From: Glaciecola sp947496235
Lineage (GTDB): Bacteria > Pseudomonadota > Gammaproteobacteria > Enterobacterales > Alteromonadaceae
Assembly: GCF_050306235.1 (NCBI RefSeq)
Contig: NZ_JBLWFH010000004.1
Location: 124,001 to 188,000 of the forward strand
Length of the DNA: 64,000 bases
Direction: 5' to 3'
Shown here: positions 9,506 through 18,353 of the stretch, piece after piece
Position numbering within the stretch: position 1 is the stretch's first letter
Layout: each line of letters begins with the position of its first letter
Program-made: the position numbers and the translations under genes
Notes under the pieces: model-generated
Told to the model about the DNA's origin: nothing
Databases searched by the model: none
Seen by the model: only the letters and a program-made list of their open reading frames with translations

Positions 9506-10729
9506 CTAAGGTAACTCTATAGAATAAAGTTCGCCGTCTCGCAGTTGCACGTAAAGTTTACCCTCGTGCTCTACTGGTGCCGAATAGATGCCTTCATCTT
9601 CATCGTCACTTCCAACTTCAATGCGAGCAACATACTCACCTTCATCTTGGGTAAAGAAGTGCAAGTAACCCCACTTGTCTCCAACTGCTATGTAATCACC
9701 AACCGGCGTAGCTGAAGTTAATTCGCGCTTACGAAGCATGGAGTTTGACCATAGCTCAACCCCATTTCGACGATCCACCGCATATAAGTTGCTGTTAATA
9801 TCCGTAATAAATAATCGATTACCTTCAATAGCTAGGTCTTGGTATGAAGCATATTCACGATTCCATACAACCTGACCAGTTCTTAGCTCAACGGCAGCAA
9901 GAGTACCGCCATAGCTAACAACGTAAATATTGCCACCAAAGATTAAAGGGGTGCTATCGATGTCAACGATTCTTTCTAGTTCTGTGGCTCCCGCTGGTTT
10001 GGCAATTAATTGCTCCCAAGCAGTTAAACCTGAATCAATAATATTTACTACTAGTTTACCGGAAGCCGTGCCTACAATGGCGCCACCGTTGGCCGCCGCA
10101 GGCGCTGAAACTCCGCGCAAACTCAAAGGCGGTACATCAGTCTCACTTTGCCATTTAACTTCGCCGGTATCTGCGTCTATACCAAATAAAACACCAGCGA
10201 CTGTATTTACCACTACAACACCAGAGTCTACTGCAGGTGGCGCTAATACTTCACCACTCACTTTTGTCTGCCATTTGATGCTGCCATCTTCTTGGTTTAA
10301 CGCTAAAACAGTGCCATTTTCAGTACCTAAAAATACAGTTTCATAAGCTACCGTTAAACCACCAGCGATTTTTGCTGAAACGCGACCGGCAAACAAACCA
10401 TATAGATTTGTCAAACGACTGTCTTTACTCGGCGTACTAATGTCTTGTTCCCAAATCAGCTTACCTGTTTCGGGATTTAAAGCGTAAATACCACCTTGTC
10501 GATCAGCGACAAAAACTTTGCCGTAATCTACCGCTGGGCGTAAGCGAGAAAAATACTCTTCAGTACCATCACTATAATCGGCATCCCACAGGATACGTGG
10601 GGTAAAAGCGTTGGATATCTCCGGAAGACGTCTTATTTTGAGTTCTTCTTCATCTGTAAACCAACCTGAGATTGTACTACAGCCTGATAGTGTCCCTATC
10701 AGCAATACAACTATTAAATACTTATTCAC
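9506..10729 (-). CDS. bamB: Outer-membrane assembly lipoprotein BamB
   Basis: A lipoprotein signal peptide ends in LLIGTLSGC. The mature part is an eight-bladed PQQ-type beta-propeller, seen as repeated blades such as GGIYALNPETGKLIWEQD, GTVLALNQEDGSIKWQTK and GVLFGIDADTGEVKWQSE. BamB is an accessory lipoprotein of the BAM complex that inserts beta-barrel proteins into the outer membrane, acting from the periplasmic side. Its 407 residues fit the family. The start overlaps the end of yfgM by eight bases, indicating translational coupling. Confidence 0.96.
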   Translation of the reverse strand: MNKYLIVVLLIGTLSGCSTISGWFTDEEELKIRRLPEISNAFTPRILWDADYSDGTEEYFSRLRPAVDYGKVFVADRQGGIYALNPETGKLIWEQDISTPSKDSRLTNLYGLFAGRVSAKIAGGLTVAYETVFLGTENGTVLALNQEDGSIKWQTKVSGEVLAPPAVDSGVVVVNTVAGVLFGIDADTGEVKWQSETDVPPLSLRGVSAPAAANGGAIVGTASGKLVVNIIDSGLTAWEQLIAKPAGATELERIVDIDSTPLIFGGNIYVVSYGGTLAAVELRTGQVVWNREYASYQDLAIEGNRLFITDINSNLYAVDRRNGVELWSNSMLRKRELTSATPVGDYIAVGDKWGYLHFFTQDEGEYVARIEVGSDDEDEGIYSAPVEHEGKLYVQLRDGELYSIELP

Positions 10730-11378
10730 TATCTTGACTCACTTCCTGAGAACCTGCTGCTTCAGCTTGCGCGCGAGCGTAAGCTATGTTGTCGAGTTTC
10801 ATTTGGATATTAATATCTCCAGGAAGTTCAACCAAAGCTTGACTGTAAGCCGCTTCAGCACCATTAAAATCACCCTTGGCAACCAAAGCATCACCTTTTA
10901 ACTCAAATACTTGATCATTGAAGGCTGTTGCTTTTACCTGAGCTAATTGAGCCACTGCTTGATCATATTCTTCTGCTTGAATATGTAACTTGGCTAAGCG
11001 AATTTTCGCGATATCAGCAACAGCATCGTCACCTTTTGCGACTCTAGATAAAGCTTCTTTTGCCGTGCTTAACTCATCTTTTTCAAGGGCTTGCTGGGCT
11101 ACAATCAAAGCTGCTAGGTCGGTATATGCAGACGCGTCGTTTTCGCTGATAAAGGTTTGCAGTGGAGCGTAATCTTCAGTTTCAACAAATTTCTCTACAC
11201 TTTGCTGATAAGCTACGGATGCCATCTCTTTTTGTTCTAACTGGCTATTTGAATACCAGCGCCAACTCCAAAGTCCGCCTACTCCAAGCACTACGCCAAT
11301 AATAATGGCTGTACCGTTGTCTTTCCAAAACTGTTTAATCGCTTCGATTTGTTGTTCTTCAGTTTCGTAACGTTCCAT
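10722..11378 (-). CDS. yfgM: YfgM-family periplasmic TPR protein
   Basis: A short cytoplasmic N-terminus (ERYETEEQQIEAIKQFWKDNG) and a single membrane helix (TAIIIGVVLGVGGLWSW) precede a periplasmic TPR-like helical domain of about 170 residues. This is the classic YfgM (ancillary SecYEG translocon subunit) architecture, and the position between hisS and bamB is conserved in gammaproteobacteria. The family links the Sec translocon to periplasmic chaperones. The ATG is preceded by an AGAGGGC ribosome binding site. Confidence 0.93.
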   Translation of the reverse strand: MERYETEEQQIEAIKQFWKDNGTAIIIGVVLGVGGLWSWRWYSNSQLEQKEMASVAYQQSVEKFVETEDYAPLQTFISENDASAYTDLAALIVAQQALEKDELSTAKEALSRVAKGDDAVADIAKIRLAKLHIQAEEYDQAVAQLAQVKATAFNDQVFELKGDALVAKGDFNGAEAAYSQALVELPGDINIQMKLDNIAYARAQAEAAGSQEVSQDSE

Positions 11379-11410
11379 GATGCCCTCTAAAATGACCAGA
11401 TTTTCTGGTT

Positions 11411-12688
11411 CTATTGTGTTTCTAAACCACTCAAGTGTTGCATAATGCCTTGAATGTCCAACGTTTGTTGAGGTTCATCTTTACGCAAATATTTCAATCC
11501 ATATTGCTTAGATTCGACCTCATTATCTCCAATAACAATTGCGACTTCTGCGCCGCTGTTATCAGCCCTTTTCATTTGTTTCTTAAAGTTGCCGCCACCA
11601 CAGTGTAATTGAATCTGTAATTGTGGAAATGCATCTCTTAATTGTTCGCTCACTACCATTGCCTGTACCTGAGCCTGTTCGCCCATAGCAGTGATATAAA
11701 CATCAGCTTTGGGCGCAAAATTTTGTTCAGTCACTTCTTGAATAAGTAACACTAAACGTTCAATACCCATAGCAAAACCAACCGCTGGACTGGGTTTTCC
11801 ACCTAGTTGAGTCACCAAGTTGTCGTATCGTCCACCAGCACAAATGGTGCCTTGTGAACCTAATAAACTCGTGACCCATTCAAACACAGTACGGTTGTAA
11901 TAATCTAGACCGCGGACCAATTTAGGATTGATTCGATAGCTTATACCCAAAGCATCCAATTGTTTACAAAGACCGCTTAAATGCGCTTTGGATTCTTCGT
12001 CTAAATAGTCGGTCAATACAGGCGCATTAACGAGTATTTCCTGCGTCTTGGCACTTTTACTATCTAAAATTCGCAACGGATTTGTAGTTAATCTGCGCTG
12101 AGAATCTTCATCTAGCTCATTTACAAATGCCTGTAAGTAAGCCACCAATGCATCTTTATAGTCTACTCTCGCTTGGGTATCGCCTATGGAATTTAGTTCC
12201 AAAGATACGCTATCTTGAATACCAAAGGCTTTCCATAATCTGGCGCCCATAAGAATAACTTCAGCATCTATGTCGGGGCCTTCTAACCCATAAGCCTCAA
12301 CACCAAATTGGTGGAATTGACGATAACGCCCTTTTTGCGGCTTCTCGTGTCTGAACATAGGACCCATATACCACAATCGCTGCTGCTGGTTATACAGCAA
12401 ACCATGCTGATTACCAGCGCGCACGCAACATGCGGTACCTTCTGGTCGCAAGGTTAAGCTATCACCATTACGATCTTCGAAGGTGTACATTTCTTTTTCA
12501 ACGATATCAGTAACTTCACCAATACTTCGTTTGAATAAATCTGTACTTTCAAGAATAGGCGTGCGAATTTCTTGGTAATTATAGCGTGCAACTAATTGGC
12601 GAATTTCAGATTCGACAAACTGCCAAGCACCTGTTTGGCCTGGCAAACAATCATTCATACCACGTATTGCTTGAATGCTTTTTGACAC
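11411..12688 (-). CDS. hisS: Histidyl-tRNA synthetase
   Basis: A class II aminoacyl-tRNA synthetase of 425 residues. Motif 1/2 features include TLRPEGTACCVRA and FRHEKPQKGRYRQFHQFGVE. The histidine-specific motif LVRGLDYYNRTVFEW and the motif-3 arginine region GFAMGIERL are present, with an anticodon-binding domain at the C-terminus. It charges tRNA-His. It lies between ispG and yfgM in the usual order. Confidence 0.98.
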   Translation of the reverse strand: MSKSIQAIRGMNDCLPGQTGAWQFVESEIRQLVARYNYQEIRTPILESTDLFKRSIGEVTDIVEKEMYTFEDRNGDSLTLRPEGTACCVRAGNQHGLLYNQQQRLWYMGPMFRHEKPQKGRYRQFHQFGVEAYGLEGPDIDAEVILMGARLWKAFGIQDSVSLELNSIGDTQARVDYKDALVAYLQAFVNELDEDSQRRLTTNPLRILDSKSAKTQEILVNAPVLTDYLDEESKAHLSGLCKQLDALGISYRINPKLVRGLDYYNRTVFEWVTSLLGSQGTICAGGRYDNLVTQLGGKPSPAVGFAMGIERLVLLIQEVTEQNFAPKADVYITAMGEQAQVQAMVVSEQLRDAFPQLQIQLHCGGGNFKKQMKRADNSGAEVAIVIGDNEVESKQYGLKYLRKDEPQQTLDIQGIMQHLSGLETQ

Positions 12689-12711
12689 TGGATCCCTACT
12701 GCAAAGCTATT

Positions 12712-12746
12712 AATTAAAGCGCGACATTATAAGGATTTTGTCGCGC
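12712..12746 (-). terminator. Probable terminator hairpin after ispG
   Basis: On the minus strand GCGCGACA pairs with TGTCGCGC across a 12-base loop and is followed by TTTAATT. The stem is perfect and GC-rich but the U-tract is weak. It sits between ispG and hisS. Confidence 0.5.
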
Positions 12747-12778
12747 GGGGTAAATCAAGGAATGGCAAATAGTACAAA

Positions 12779-13918
12779 TTATTCGACGCTATCGTCTACT
12801 TTTATGCTAATGCGGTTGGTATTGTCTAACATACTGGCTTTAGCTGCAGCTTTTGCTCGAATCTTACGCTCTAAATTATCCACAAGGTCGGAGTTAGCTA
12901 TACGCTCTTTTTGTCGTTTACCATCTTCATAGAAGCCACTCATGTTGCGAGCGCCAGTTAAGCCCAAGTCAGAGACCTCAGCTTCGCCGGGACCATTCAC
13001 AACGCAGCCTATAATGGAGACATCTAACGGGGTAAGTACGTCTTCTAGTCGCTGTTCTAGCGCGTTTACGGTTGCAATCACATCAAATTCTTGTCGAGAA
13101 CAACTTGGACAAGCAATAAAGTTAATGCCCCGAGAGCGAATTCGCAACGATTTGAGGATATCAAAACCCACTTTAATTTCTTCTACTGGATCTGCAGCAA
13201 GGGAAATACGGATTGTATCGCCTATTCCTTCCGCCAGTAGCATGCCTAAACCAACTGCACTTTTTACAGCGCCAGCTCGAATACCACCAGCCTCTGTAAT
13301 GCCTAAATGTAATGGTTGTTCAATTTGTTTGGCTAATAATCGATAAGCCCCGACCGCTAAAAATACATCAGATGCTTTTACGGAGACTTTAAACTGATCA
13401 AAATTCAGCTTGTCTAAAATATCGACATGGCGCATAGCGGATTCAACTAAGGCCTCCGGTGTAGGTTCACCATATTTTTCTTGTAAATCTTTTTCTAATG
13501 AACCGCCATTTACACCAATTCGAATGGGAATATTCTTGTCTTTGGCACAATCTACTACAGACTTTACTCTGTCAATGTTGCCTATATTGCCTGGGTTAAT
13601 GCGCAAACAATCCACACCGTATTCAGCGACTTTTAACGCAATGCGATAATCAAAATGGATATCAGCAATTAAGGGGATATCTGTTTGTTGGCGAATCAAC
13701 TTAAATGCTTCGGCGGCATCCATGGTAGGCACAGATACTCGAACAATATCGCCACCGGCAGCTTGGATTCGTTTTATCTGTGCCACTGTTGCATCCACAT
13801 CAGTGGTTAGGGTGTTTGTCATAGATTGCACTGAAATGGGTGCATTATCACCAACAGGCACATTACCTACATAAATACGTTTTGATTTTCGTCGTATAAT
13901 TGGACTTTCTGCAAACAT
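12779..13918 (-). CDS. ispG: 4-hydroxy-3-methylbut-2-en-1-yl diphosphate synthase (Fe-S)
   Basis: IspG (GcpE) is the penultimate enzyme of the MEP isoprenoid pathway and uses a [4Fe-4S] cluster to convert MEcPP to HMBPP. Visible features are the TIM-barrel start (VQSMTNTLTTDV), the cluster cysteines in FIACPSCSRQEFD, and the third ligand region IIGCVVNGPGEAEVSDLG. Its 379 residues match the short proteobacterial form. The ATG overlaps the rodZ stop (TAATG). It is likely a client of the isc operon encoded upstream. Confidence 0.98.
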   Translation of the reverse strand: MFAESPIIRRKSKRIYVGNVPVGDNAPISVQSMTNTLTTDVDATVAQIKRIQAAGGDIVRVSVPTMDAAEAFKLIRQQTDIPLIADIHFDYRIALKVAEYGVDCLRINPGNIGNIDRVKSVVDCAKDKNIPIRIGVNGGSLEKDLQEKYGEPTPEALVESAMRHVDILDKLNFDQFKVSVKASDVFLAVGAYRLLAKQIEQPLHLGITEAGGIRAGAVKSAVGLGMLLAEGIGDTIRISLAADPVEEIKVGFDILKSLRIRSRGINFIACPSCSRQEFDVIATVNALEQRLEDVLTPLDVSIIGCVVNGPGEAEVSDLGLTGARNMSGFYEDGKRQKERIANSDLVDNLERKIRAKAAAKASMLDNTNRISIKVDDSVE

Positions 13919-14985
13919 TATTCACTCGCTAAAGGTAACTGAAACTTCACAGGGCTACCTACCCCAAAGCGACTTAGATCGACTAATTCGTGGTTAAATT
14001 CTATGTCGACCTTCTCAGTCGGACAAAGATTCACACTGATCGGAGGTAAAGCCATGACAGTCATTACTCTACCTTGTTTTTTCACACCAACGGCCACAGT
14101 TTCGCCGTTAGCATCTTTCACACTTAACCAGCAATCTTCACGAAATGTAAATACAACTTGTACTTCAGTGGCAAAGTCAGCTTCAAAACTATTTGCGTCT
14201 GTCACTTCAGCGCCAGATTGTGGTTGTATATCTGTATCAGATTGTAAAAGAGAATCGTCATCTAGGGTTTCATCTGAATCCACAGTTTGACTAACCGACT
14301 CTTCTATATCATTTACTGTTTCTGACACTGTTTCTTGTGCAGTATCCATCACGTCTTCAACTTCTTCTGACAAGGAAGAAGCCTCAACATCATCAGCGTT
14401 ATCTACAATCGTTGGTTGACTTTGTTGTTGAGTGGTTTGCGTTGTTTCAGGCGCTTGTAAACTATAGTCAGGCTCAATTACTTGTTCTGTTTGTGATTGT
14501 TCAACCGGCTGAGCTTCATTAGCATCATCTGACTGATTGAAGGTACGCGAAGTAAAATCTGCAAAACTATAATCTTGTTGGTCATACCACCAATAACCTA
14601 ATGAGGCTATTACTAATATAATTACACCATAGGTCACAAGGTTCCATCGGCTGTCATGGGCTTCACGCTCTACACGGCGGGAAAAACTTTGTAATTTAGT
14701 GTCTGATTTATCATTCACATGAATATTATCAAACGCGTCTAATAATGGCGTGACTTCCATATTCACTAATCGTGCATACAGGCGCACATAGCCTTTTGTG
14801 AAAGTGATTGAAACACCTTGCTCCATACCATCTTCTTCAATGGCTTGAATACTGGCCAAGCGTAATTTTAGGCGATTAGCCACTTGCTCTTGTGATAGCC
14901 CCATTCTCTCTCGCGCATTTTTTAGCTGAGTCCCTGGACTTAGGGGAGTAATAGGTTCGTTAGAAAGTGTCTCTTCGTTATTCAT
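13918..14985 (-). CDS. rodZ: Cell-shape protein RodZ
   Basis: An N-terminal helix-turn-helix domain (LKNARERMGLSQEQVANRL, residues about 22-90) binds MreB in the family. A single membrane helix (LVTYGVIILVIASLGYWWY, about 117-135) and a long acidic, Gln/Ser/Glu-rich periplasmic linker follow, then a DUF4115 domain (about 275-350; FREDCWLSVKDANGE). RodZ couples MreB filaments to wall synthesis. Its start overlaps the end of pilW by eight bases and its stop overlaps the ispG start. Confidence 0.94.
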   Translation of the reverse strand: MNNEETLSNEPITPLSPGTQLKNARERMGLSQEQVANRLKLRLASIQAIEEDGMEQGVSITFTKGYVRLYARLVNMEVTPLLDAFDNIHVNDKSDTKLQSFSRRVEREAHDSRWNLVTYGVIILVIASLGYWWYDQQDYSFADFTSRTFNQSDDANEAQPVEQSQTEQVIEPDYSLQAPETTQTTQQQSQPTIVDNADDVEASSLSEEVEDVMDTAQETVSETVNDIEESVSQTVDSDETLDDDSLLQSDTDIQPQSGAEVTDANSFEADFATEVQVVFTFREDCWLSVKDANGETVAVGVKKQGRVMTVMALPPISVNLCPTEKVDIEFNHELVDLSRFGVGSPVKFQLPLASE

Positions 14986-16195
14986 CTGCTTTAGGTTCCT
15001 TTACCCGCAATTTTGTGCCGATTTTGATGTCTGACGCATCATTAATATTATTCCAGTCTAACAATTTGTCCATCTTAACGTTATATTTCAGCGAGATACG
15101 ATACAAATTTTCTTTTGGTTGAACAATATGATAGCCCTCTTCCACTTCCTCAGGCTCTGTAGGTGTCTCTTGAGTGCTACTTTCAACTTCTTCGACAACA
15201 GGATCTGCTTGCACACTTGCAATATCTTCTTCAGTATTTGAAGAAGTAGTGTCCTCATATGTTTCTACGACTTCTAATTGCTGCGCTGGTGTTGAGCTTT
15301 CGGCCACACTCACCTCTTCAACCTGCGCTTCCATAGCACTAGTCTGTTGTTGTTCTATTTCAGGAGCAGCTTCTACCACTTTAGGTTCAACGGTTTGCAG
15401 TTTGCGAGTAACTTTTGCAGCAGGTTTAAACTTACCCATTTGTGCAACATAGGTAGCAGTATGTTGATGTTCTGGATACATTTGTTTCAATAAATCACCA
15501 TAACCCACTGCTGCTTTAAGGTCATTCATACCTTGAGCAATTTGATAATTTAAAAACAAAGATTCGGGATTAACCGTCGCGTTTCGTTCGTAACGCCACA
15601 GCATTTTTTTCGCCTCTTCCCATTGTTGTTTCTGAACGTATAGTTTAGCTAACAAAAATAAACTTCTAGGGCGCGTTGGCTGGTGATTTAACGCGCTATT
15701 AAAATAGGTGATAGCTTCATCAATCTGGTTTTGATTTTGCGAGCAAATGGCAAGGTTTTCATAAGTTTCTGCTGTAGCTGAATAACTTCTAGCACTTACC
15801 GCCTTTAAAAAATAATCTTTGGCTTTTTCATAGCGCCCTTGTTCGCAAAGAAAAGCACCATAACTGTTAACTATGTCCGGATCATTTCTAGAATACCCTA
15901 AGGCATTTTCATAATATTCTTCAGCAATATCTGCCTCTCCGACTTGCTGAAAATAATACGCCATTGCATAGTGTGCTTCGCCAGATCTTGGCGCGAATTC
16001 TATAGCTTTATCCAAATTAGACTTAGCTTGCGCATAGTTTCCGTTTTTTAAATAAGTAAGCCCTAAGCTTACTCTTGTCTTGGCTGCTTCTTCTTTATCA
16101 ATCGCACCCGTACCTACAAATGCTGGATCAACGGGCTCGGATACGCAACCCGATAACCCAATCACTAGGCCTACAATCGCCAATTTTTTCAACAT
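14978..16195 (-). CDS. pilW: Type IV pilus biogenesis lipoprotein PilW/PilF with C-terminal LysM
   Basis: A lipoprotein signal ends in VIGLSGC. Six TPR-like repeats follow (residues about 40-240; EAHYAMAYYFQQVGEADIAE, PDIVNSYGAFLCEQGRYEKA), as in the pilotin PilF/PilW that places the secretin PilQ in the outer membrane. The protein is then unusual. A Glu/Thr/Val-rich linker of about 110 residues leads to a C-terminal LysM domain (YHIVQPKENLYRISLKYNV ... GTKLRVKEP). At 405 residues it is about 150 longer than the classic protein. The LysM domain suggests it also holds on to peptidoglycan. Confidence 0.9.
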   Translation of the reverse strand: MLKKLAIVGLVIGLSGCVSEPVDPAFVGTGAIDKEEAAKTRVSLGLTYLKNGNYAQAKSNLDKAIEFAPRSGEAHYAMAYYFQQVGEADIAEEYYENALGYSRNDPDIVNSYGAFLCEQGRYEKAKDYFLKAVSARSYSATAETYENLAICSQNQNQIDEAITYFNSALNHQPTRPRSLFLLAKLYVQKQQWEEAKKMLWRYERNATVNPESLFLNYQIAQGMNDLKAAVGYGDLLKQMYPEHQHTATYVAQMGKFKPAAKVTRKLQTVEPKVVEAAPEIEQQQTSAMEAQVEEVSVAESSTPAQQLEVVETYEDTTSSNTEEDIASVQADPVVEEVESSTQETPTEPEEVEEGYHIVQPKENLYRISLKYNVKMDKLLDWNNINDASDIKIGTKLRVKEPKADE

Positions 16196-16214
16196 GCCAG
16201 GATATTTCCTTTCA

Positions 16215-17369
16215 TTAATCAGATACTTTTACGGAGATAGGTTGCCCTTTCATCTGTTTTTTTAATATTCTTTTTGTTCTATCGACAACGTCACCTACAA
16301 GTTGACCACAGGCCGCATCAATGTCGTCTCCACGGGTTTTTCTGACCACTACCGTAAACCCATAGTTCATTAACACTTTTGCAAATCTATCAATTCTAGA
16401 GTTGCTCGAGCAAGTATAAGGTGAGCCCGGATAAGGATTAAACGGAATCAAATTAATCTTACTGGGTGTTTGCGCTAACACCTTAGCCAGCTCATGCGCC
16501 TGATCTGTGCTGTCGTTGATATGACTTAACATAACATATTCGACGGTTACTTTACCCTGATTCGCCCGAGATTTCTTCAAGTAACGACGTACCGCAGCAA
16601 GAAACTCGTCAATTGGGTATTTTTTGTTCACTGGGACAATTTCGTCACGTAATTTATCGTTAGGCGCATGCAATGATATCGCCAGCGCAACATCGATTTC
16701 ATCGCCCAATTTATCCAGAGCCGGCACGACACCTGAAGTAGATAAAGTCACTCTTCGTTTAGACAAGCCGAATCCAAAGTCGTCCAGCATGATGTCCATT
16801 GCAGGAATTACGTTTTTCAAATTGAGTAAAGGCTCACCCATTCCCATCATTACCACATTAGTAATTGGGCGCTGGGAAGTGTCTTTAGATAAACCAATAA
16901 AAGTAGCAACACGCCACACCTGGCCTATGATTTCCGCCACCGTTAGGTTTCGATTAAATCCTTGTTGAGCAGTAGAGCAAAATGTACATTCTAAGGCACA
17001 GCCAACTTGAGATGACACGCACAAGGTGGCGCGGTCAGATTCAGGAATCCAAACGGTCTCCACCTCTTGCCCACCATCTAGCATGATGGCAAATTTAATG
17101 GTGCCGTCGGTAGCCTGCTGATGAAACGAAATTTCCGGCGCTCTTACTTCACAGTTATCAGTAAGCTTTTGGCGTAACTGCTTATTCAGATTGCTCATCT
17201 TATTAAAATCTGATTCACCCGCTTGGTAAATCCATTTCATAAGTTGGTCTGCACGGAAAGGCTTTTCGCCGATGGATGCAAAATAGTCTCGCAATCCTTC
17301 ACGATTAAAATTTAATAAATTAACCTTTTTTGGGGCCTTTGGCGTTTCCACGTCAACCTTAGTCGTCAT
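16215..17369 (-). CDS. rlmN: Dual-specificity 23S rRNA/tRNA methyltransferase RlmN
   Basis: A radical-SAM enzyme that methylates C2 of A2503 in 23S rRNA and A37 of some tRNAs. The cluster motif CALECTFCSTAQQGFNRN, the GMGEPLLN SAM-binding segment and the C-terminal catalytic Cys in DDIDAACGQL are present. I chose the ATG at 17369: AAAGAGA precedes it and it gives a normal length of 384 residues. A longer frame beginning at 17426 would start inside the ndk terminator and is unlikely. RlmN needs an Fe-S cluster supplied by the neighbouring isc genes. Confidence 0.96.
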   Translation of the reverse strand: MTTKVDVETPKAPKKVNLLNFNREGLRDYFASIGEKPFRADQLMKWIYQAGESDFNKMSNLNKQLRQKLTDNCEVRAPEISFHQQATDGTIKFAIMLDGGQEVETVWIPESDRATLCVSSQVGCALECTFCSTAQQGFNRNLTVAEIIGQVWRVATFIGLSKDTSQRPITNVVMMGMGEPLLNLKNVIPAMDIMLDDFGFGLSKRRVTLSTSGVVPALDKLGDEIDVALAISLHAPNDKLRDEIVPVNKKYPIDEFLAAVRRYLKKSRANQGKVTVEYVMLSHINDSTDQAHELAKVLAQTPSKINLIPFNPYPGSPYTCSSNSRIDRFAKVLMNYGFTVVVRKTRGDDIDAACGQLVGDVVDRTKRILKKQMKGQPISVKVSD

Positions 17370-17410
17370 TCTCTTTAACCTTACAATATATACAAGGCGA
17401 ACGATAAAGC

Positions 17411-17436
17411 AAAAAAAGGGAGCCATTTGCTCCCTT
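17411..17436 (-). terminator. Rho-independent terminator after ndk
   Basis: On the minus strand AAGGGAGC-AAAT-GGCTCCCTT forms a GC-rich hairpin followed by TTTTT. It lies 39 bases past the ndk stop and just before rlmN. Confidence 0.85.
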
Positions 17437-17474
17437 AATGCCTGTAACGTTCGCTACAGCAATTACATACTTAA

Positions 17475-17906
17475 TTATCTTGTACGAGGACAGATTTCTT
17501 CGTCAGTAAAAAAGTATGCAATTTCACGTGCAGCTGATTCTGGAGCATCAGAACCGTGCACAGCGTTTTCATCTATAGATGCAGCATAGTCAGCACGTAG
17601 TGTACCTGCAAATGCTTCTTGAGGGTTAGTAGCACCCATAATCTGACGGTTTTTAACTACCGCATCTTCACCTTCAAGTACCTGAACCATTACAGGGCCA
17701 GATGTCATAAAGTCAACTAAAGCACCAAAAAATGGGCGTTCTTTATGCTCGGCATAAAAACCTTCAGCTTTTTCGCGAGATAGGTGAAGCATTTTAGACG
17801 CGACAATGCGCAGTCCAGCTGTTTCGAAACGATTATAGATGGCACCGATCGCGTTTTTAGCTACTGCATCCGGTTTAATGATTGAAAAAGTGCGTTCTAA
17901 AGCCAT
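17475..17906 (-). CDS. ndk: Nucleoside diphosphate kinase
   Basis: A 143-residue enzyme that transfers the gamma-phosphate among nucleoside triphosphates. ERTFSIIKPDAV at the N-terminus and the active-site histidine segment ENAVHGSDAPESA are intact. It has its own promoter upstream and a strong terminator downstream, so it is probably monocistronic although it lies between fdx and rlmN. Confidence 0.98.
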   Translation of the reverse strand: MALERTFSIIKPDAVAKNAIGAIYNRFETAGLRIVASKMLHLSREKAEGFYAEHKERPFFGALVDFMTSGPVMVQVLEGEDAVVKNRQIMGATNPQEAFAGTLRADYAASIDENAVHGSDAPESAAREIAYFFTDEEICPRTR

Positions 17907-17961
17907 GTTGTTGTCCTGTTAACTAAATATCAATTTTGTTGCAATTTATAAAACTGCGCGG

Positions 17962-17991
17962 ATTATATGCAAACTAAAGATAAAATCCCAA
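17962..17991 (-). promoter_or_regulatory. Predicted sigma-70 promoter of ndk
   Basis: On the minus strand TTGGGA (-35) and a perfect TATAAT (-10) are separated by 18 bases. A GC-rich CCGCGC start region follows, about 55 bases before the ndk ATG. It was found by inspection only. Confidence 0.5.
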
Positions 17992-17999
17992 TGAATTTT

Positions 18000-18338
18000 T
18001 TAATGTTGTTCTGAAGCATGGTTAATAGTGTACTTCGGAATTTCCACTACTAGGTCTTCATCTTGAATAATCGCTTGGCAACTCAAGCGACTTTCTGCTT
18101 CTAAACCCCACGCCTTATCTAGTAGATCTTCTTCTAGATCATCGGCTTCGTCAAGTGAGTCAAACCCCTCGCGCAGAATAACGTGGCAGGTTGTACAGGC
18201 ACATGACTTTTCACATGCGTGCTCAATACCAATACCGTTTTTAAGTGCTACATCAAGTACACTTTCACCTTCTTTGCCTTCAAGTACGGCACCGTCTGGA
18301 CATAATTCATCATGTGGTAAAAATATTACCTGTGGCAT
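18000..18338 (-). CDS. fdx: ISC-type [2Fe-2S] ferredoxin
   Basis: A 112-residue adrenodoxin-type ferredoxin that supplies electrons for Fe-S cluster assembly by IscSU. The cluster ligands are in CEKSCACTTCH and RLSCQA. The N-terminus MPQVIFLPHDELCPDG fixes the start at the ATG at 18338, which has GGGGAA upstream; an alternative TTG twelve bases earlier is unlikely. It is the last gene of the isc operon, 15 bases after hscA. No iscX gene follows before ndk. Confidence 0.97.
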   Translation of the reverse strand: MPQVIFLPHDELCPDGAVLEGKEGESVLDVALKNGIGIEHACEKSCACTTCHVILREGFDSLDEADDLEEDLLDKAWGLEAESRLSCQAIIQDEDLVVEIPKYTINHASEQH

Positions 18339-18353
18339 TTTATTCCCCAATTA

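Noticed and set aside
17370..17426. Longer N-terminus for rlmN
   Set aside because: The extension starts inside the ndk terminator, has no ribosome binding site and adds residues not typical of the family.
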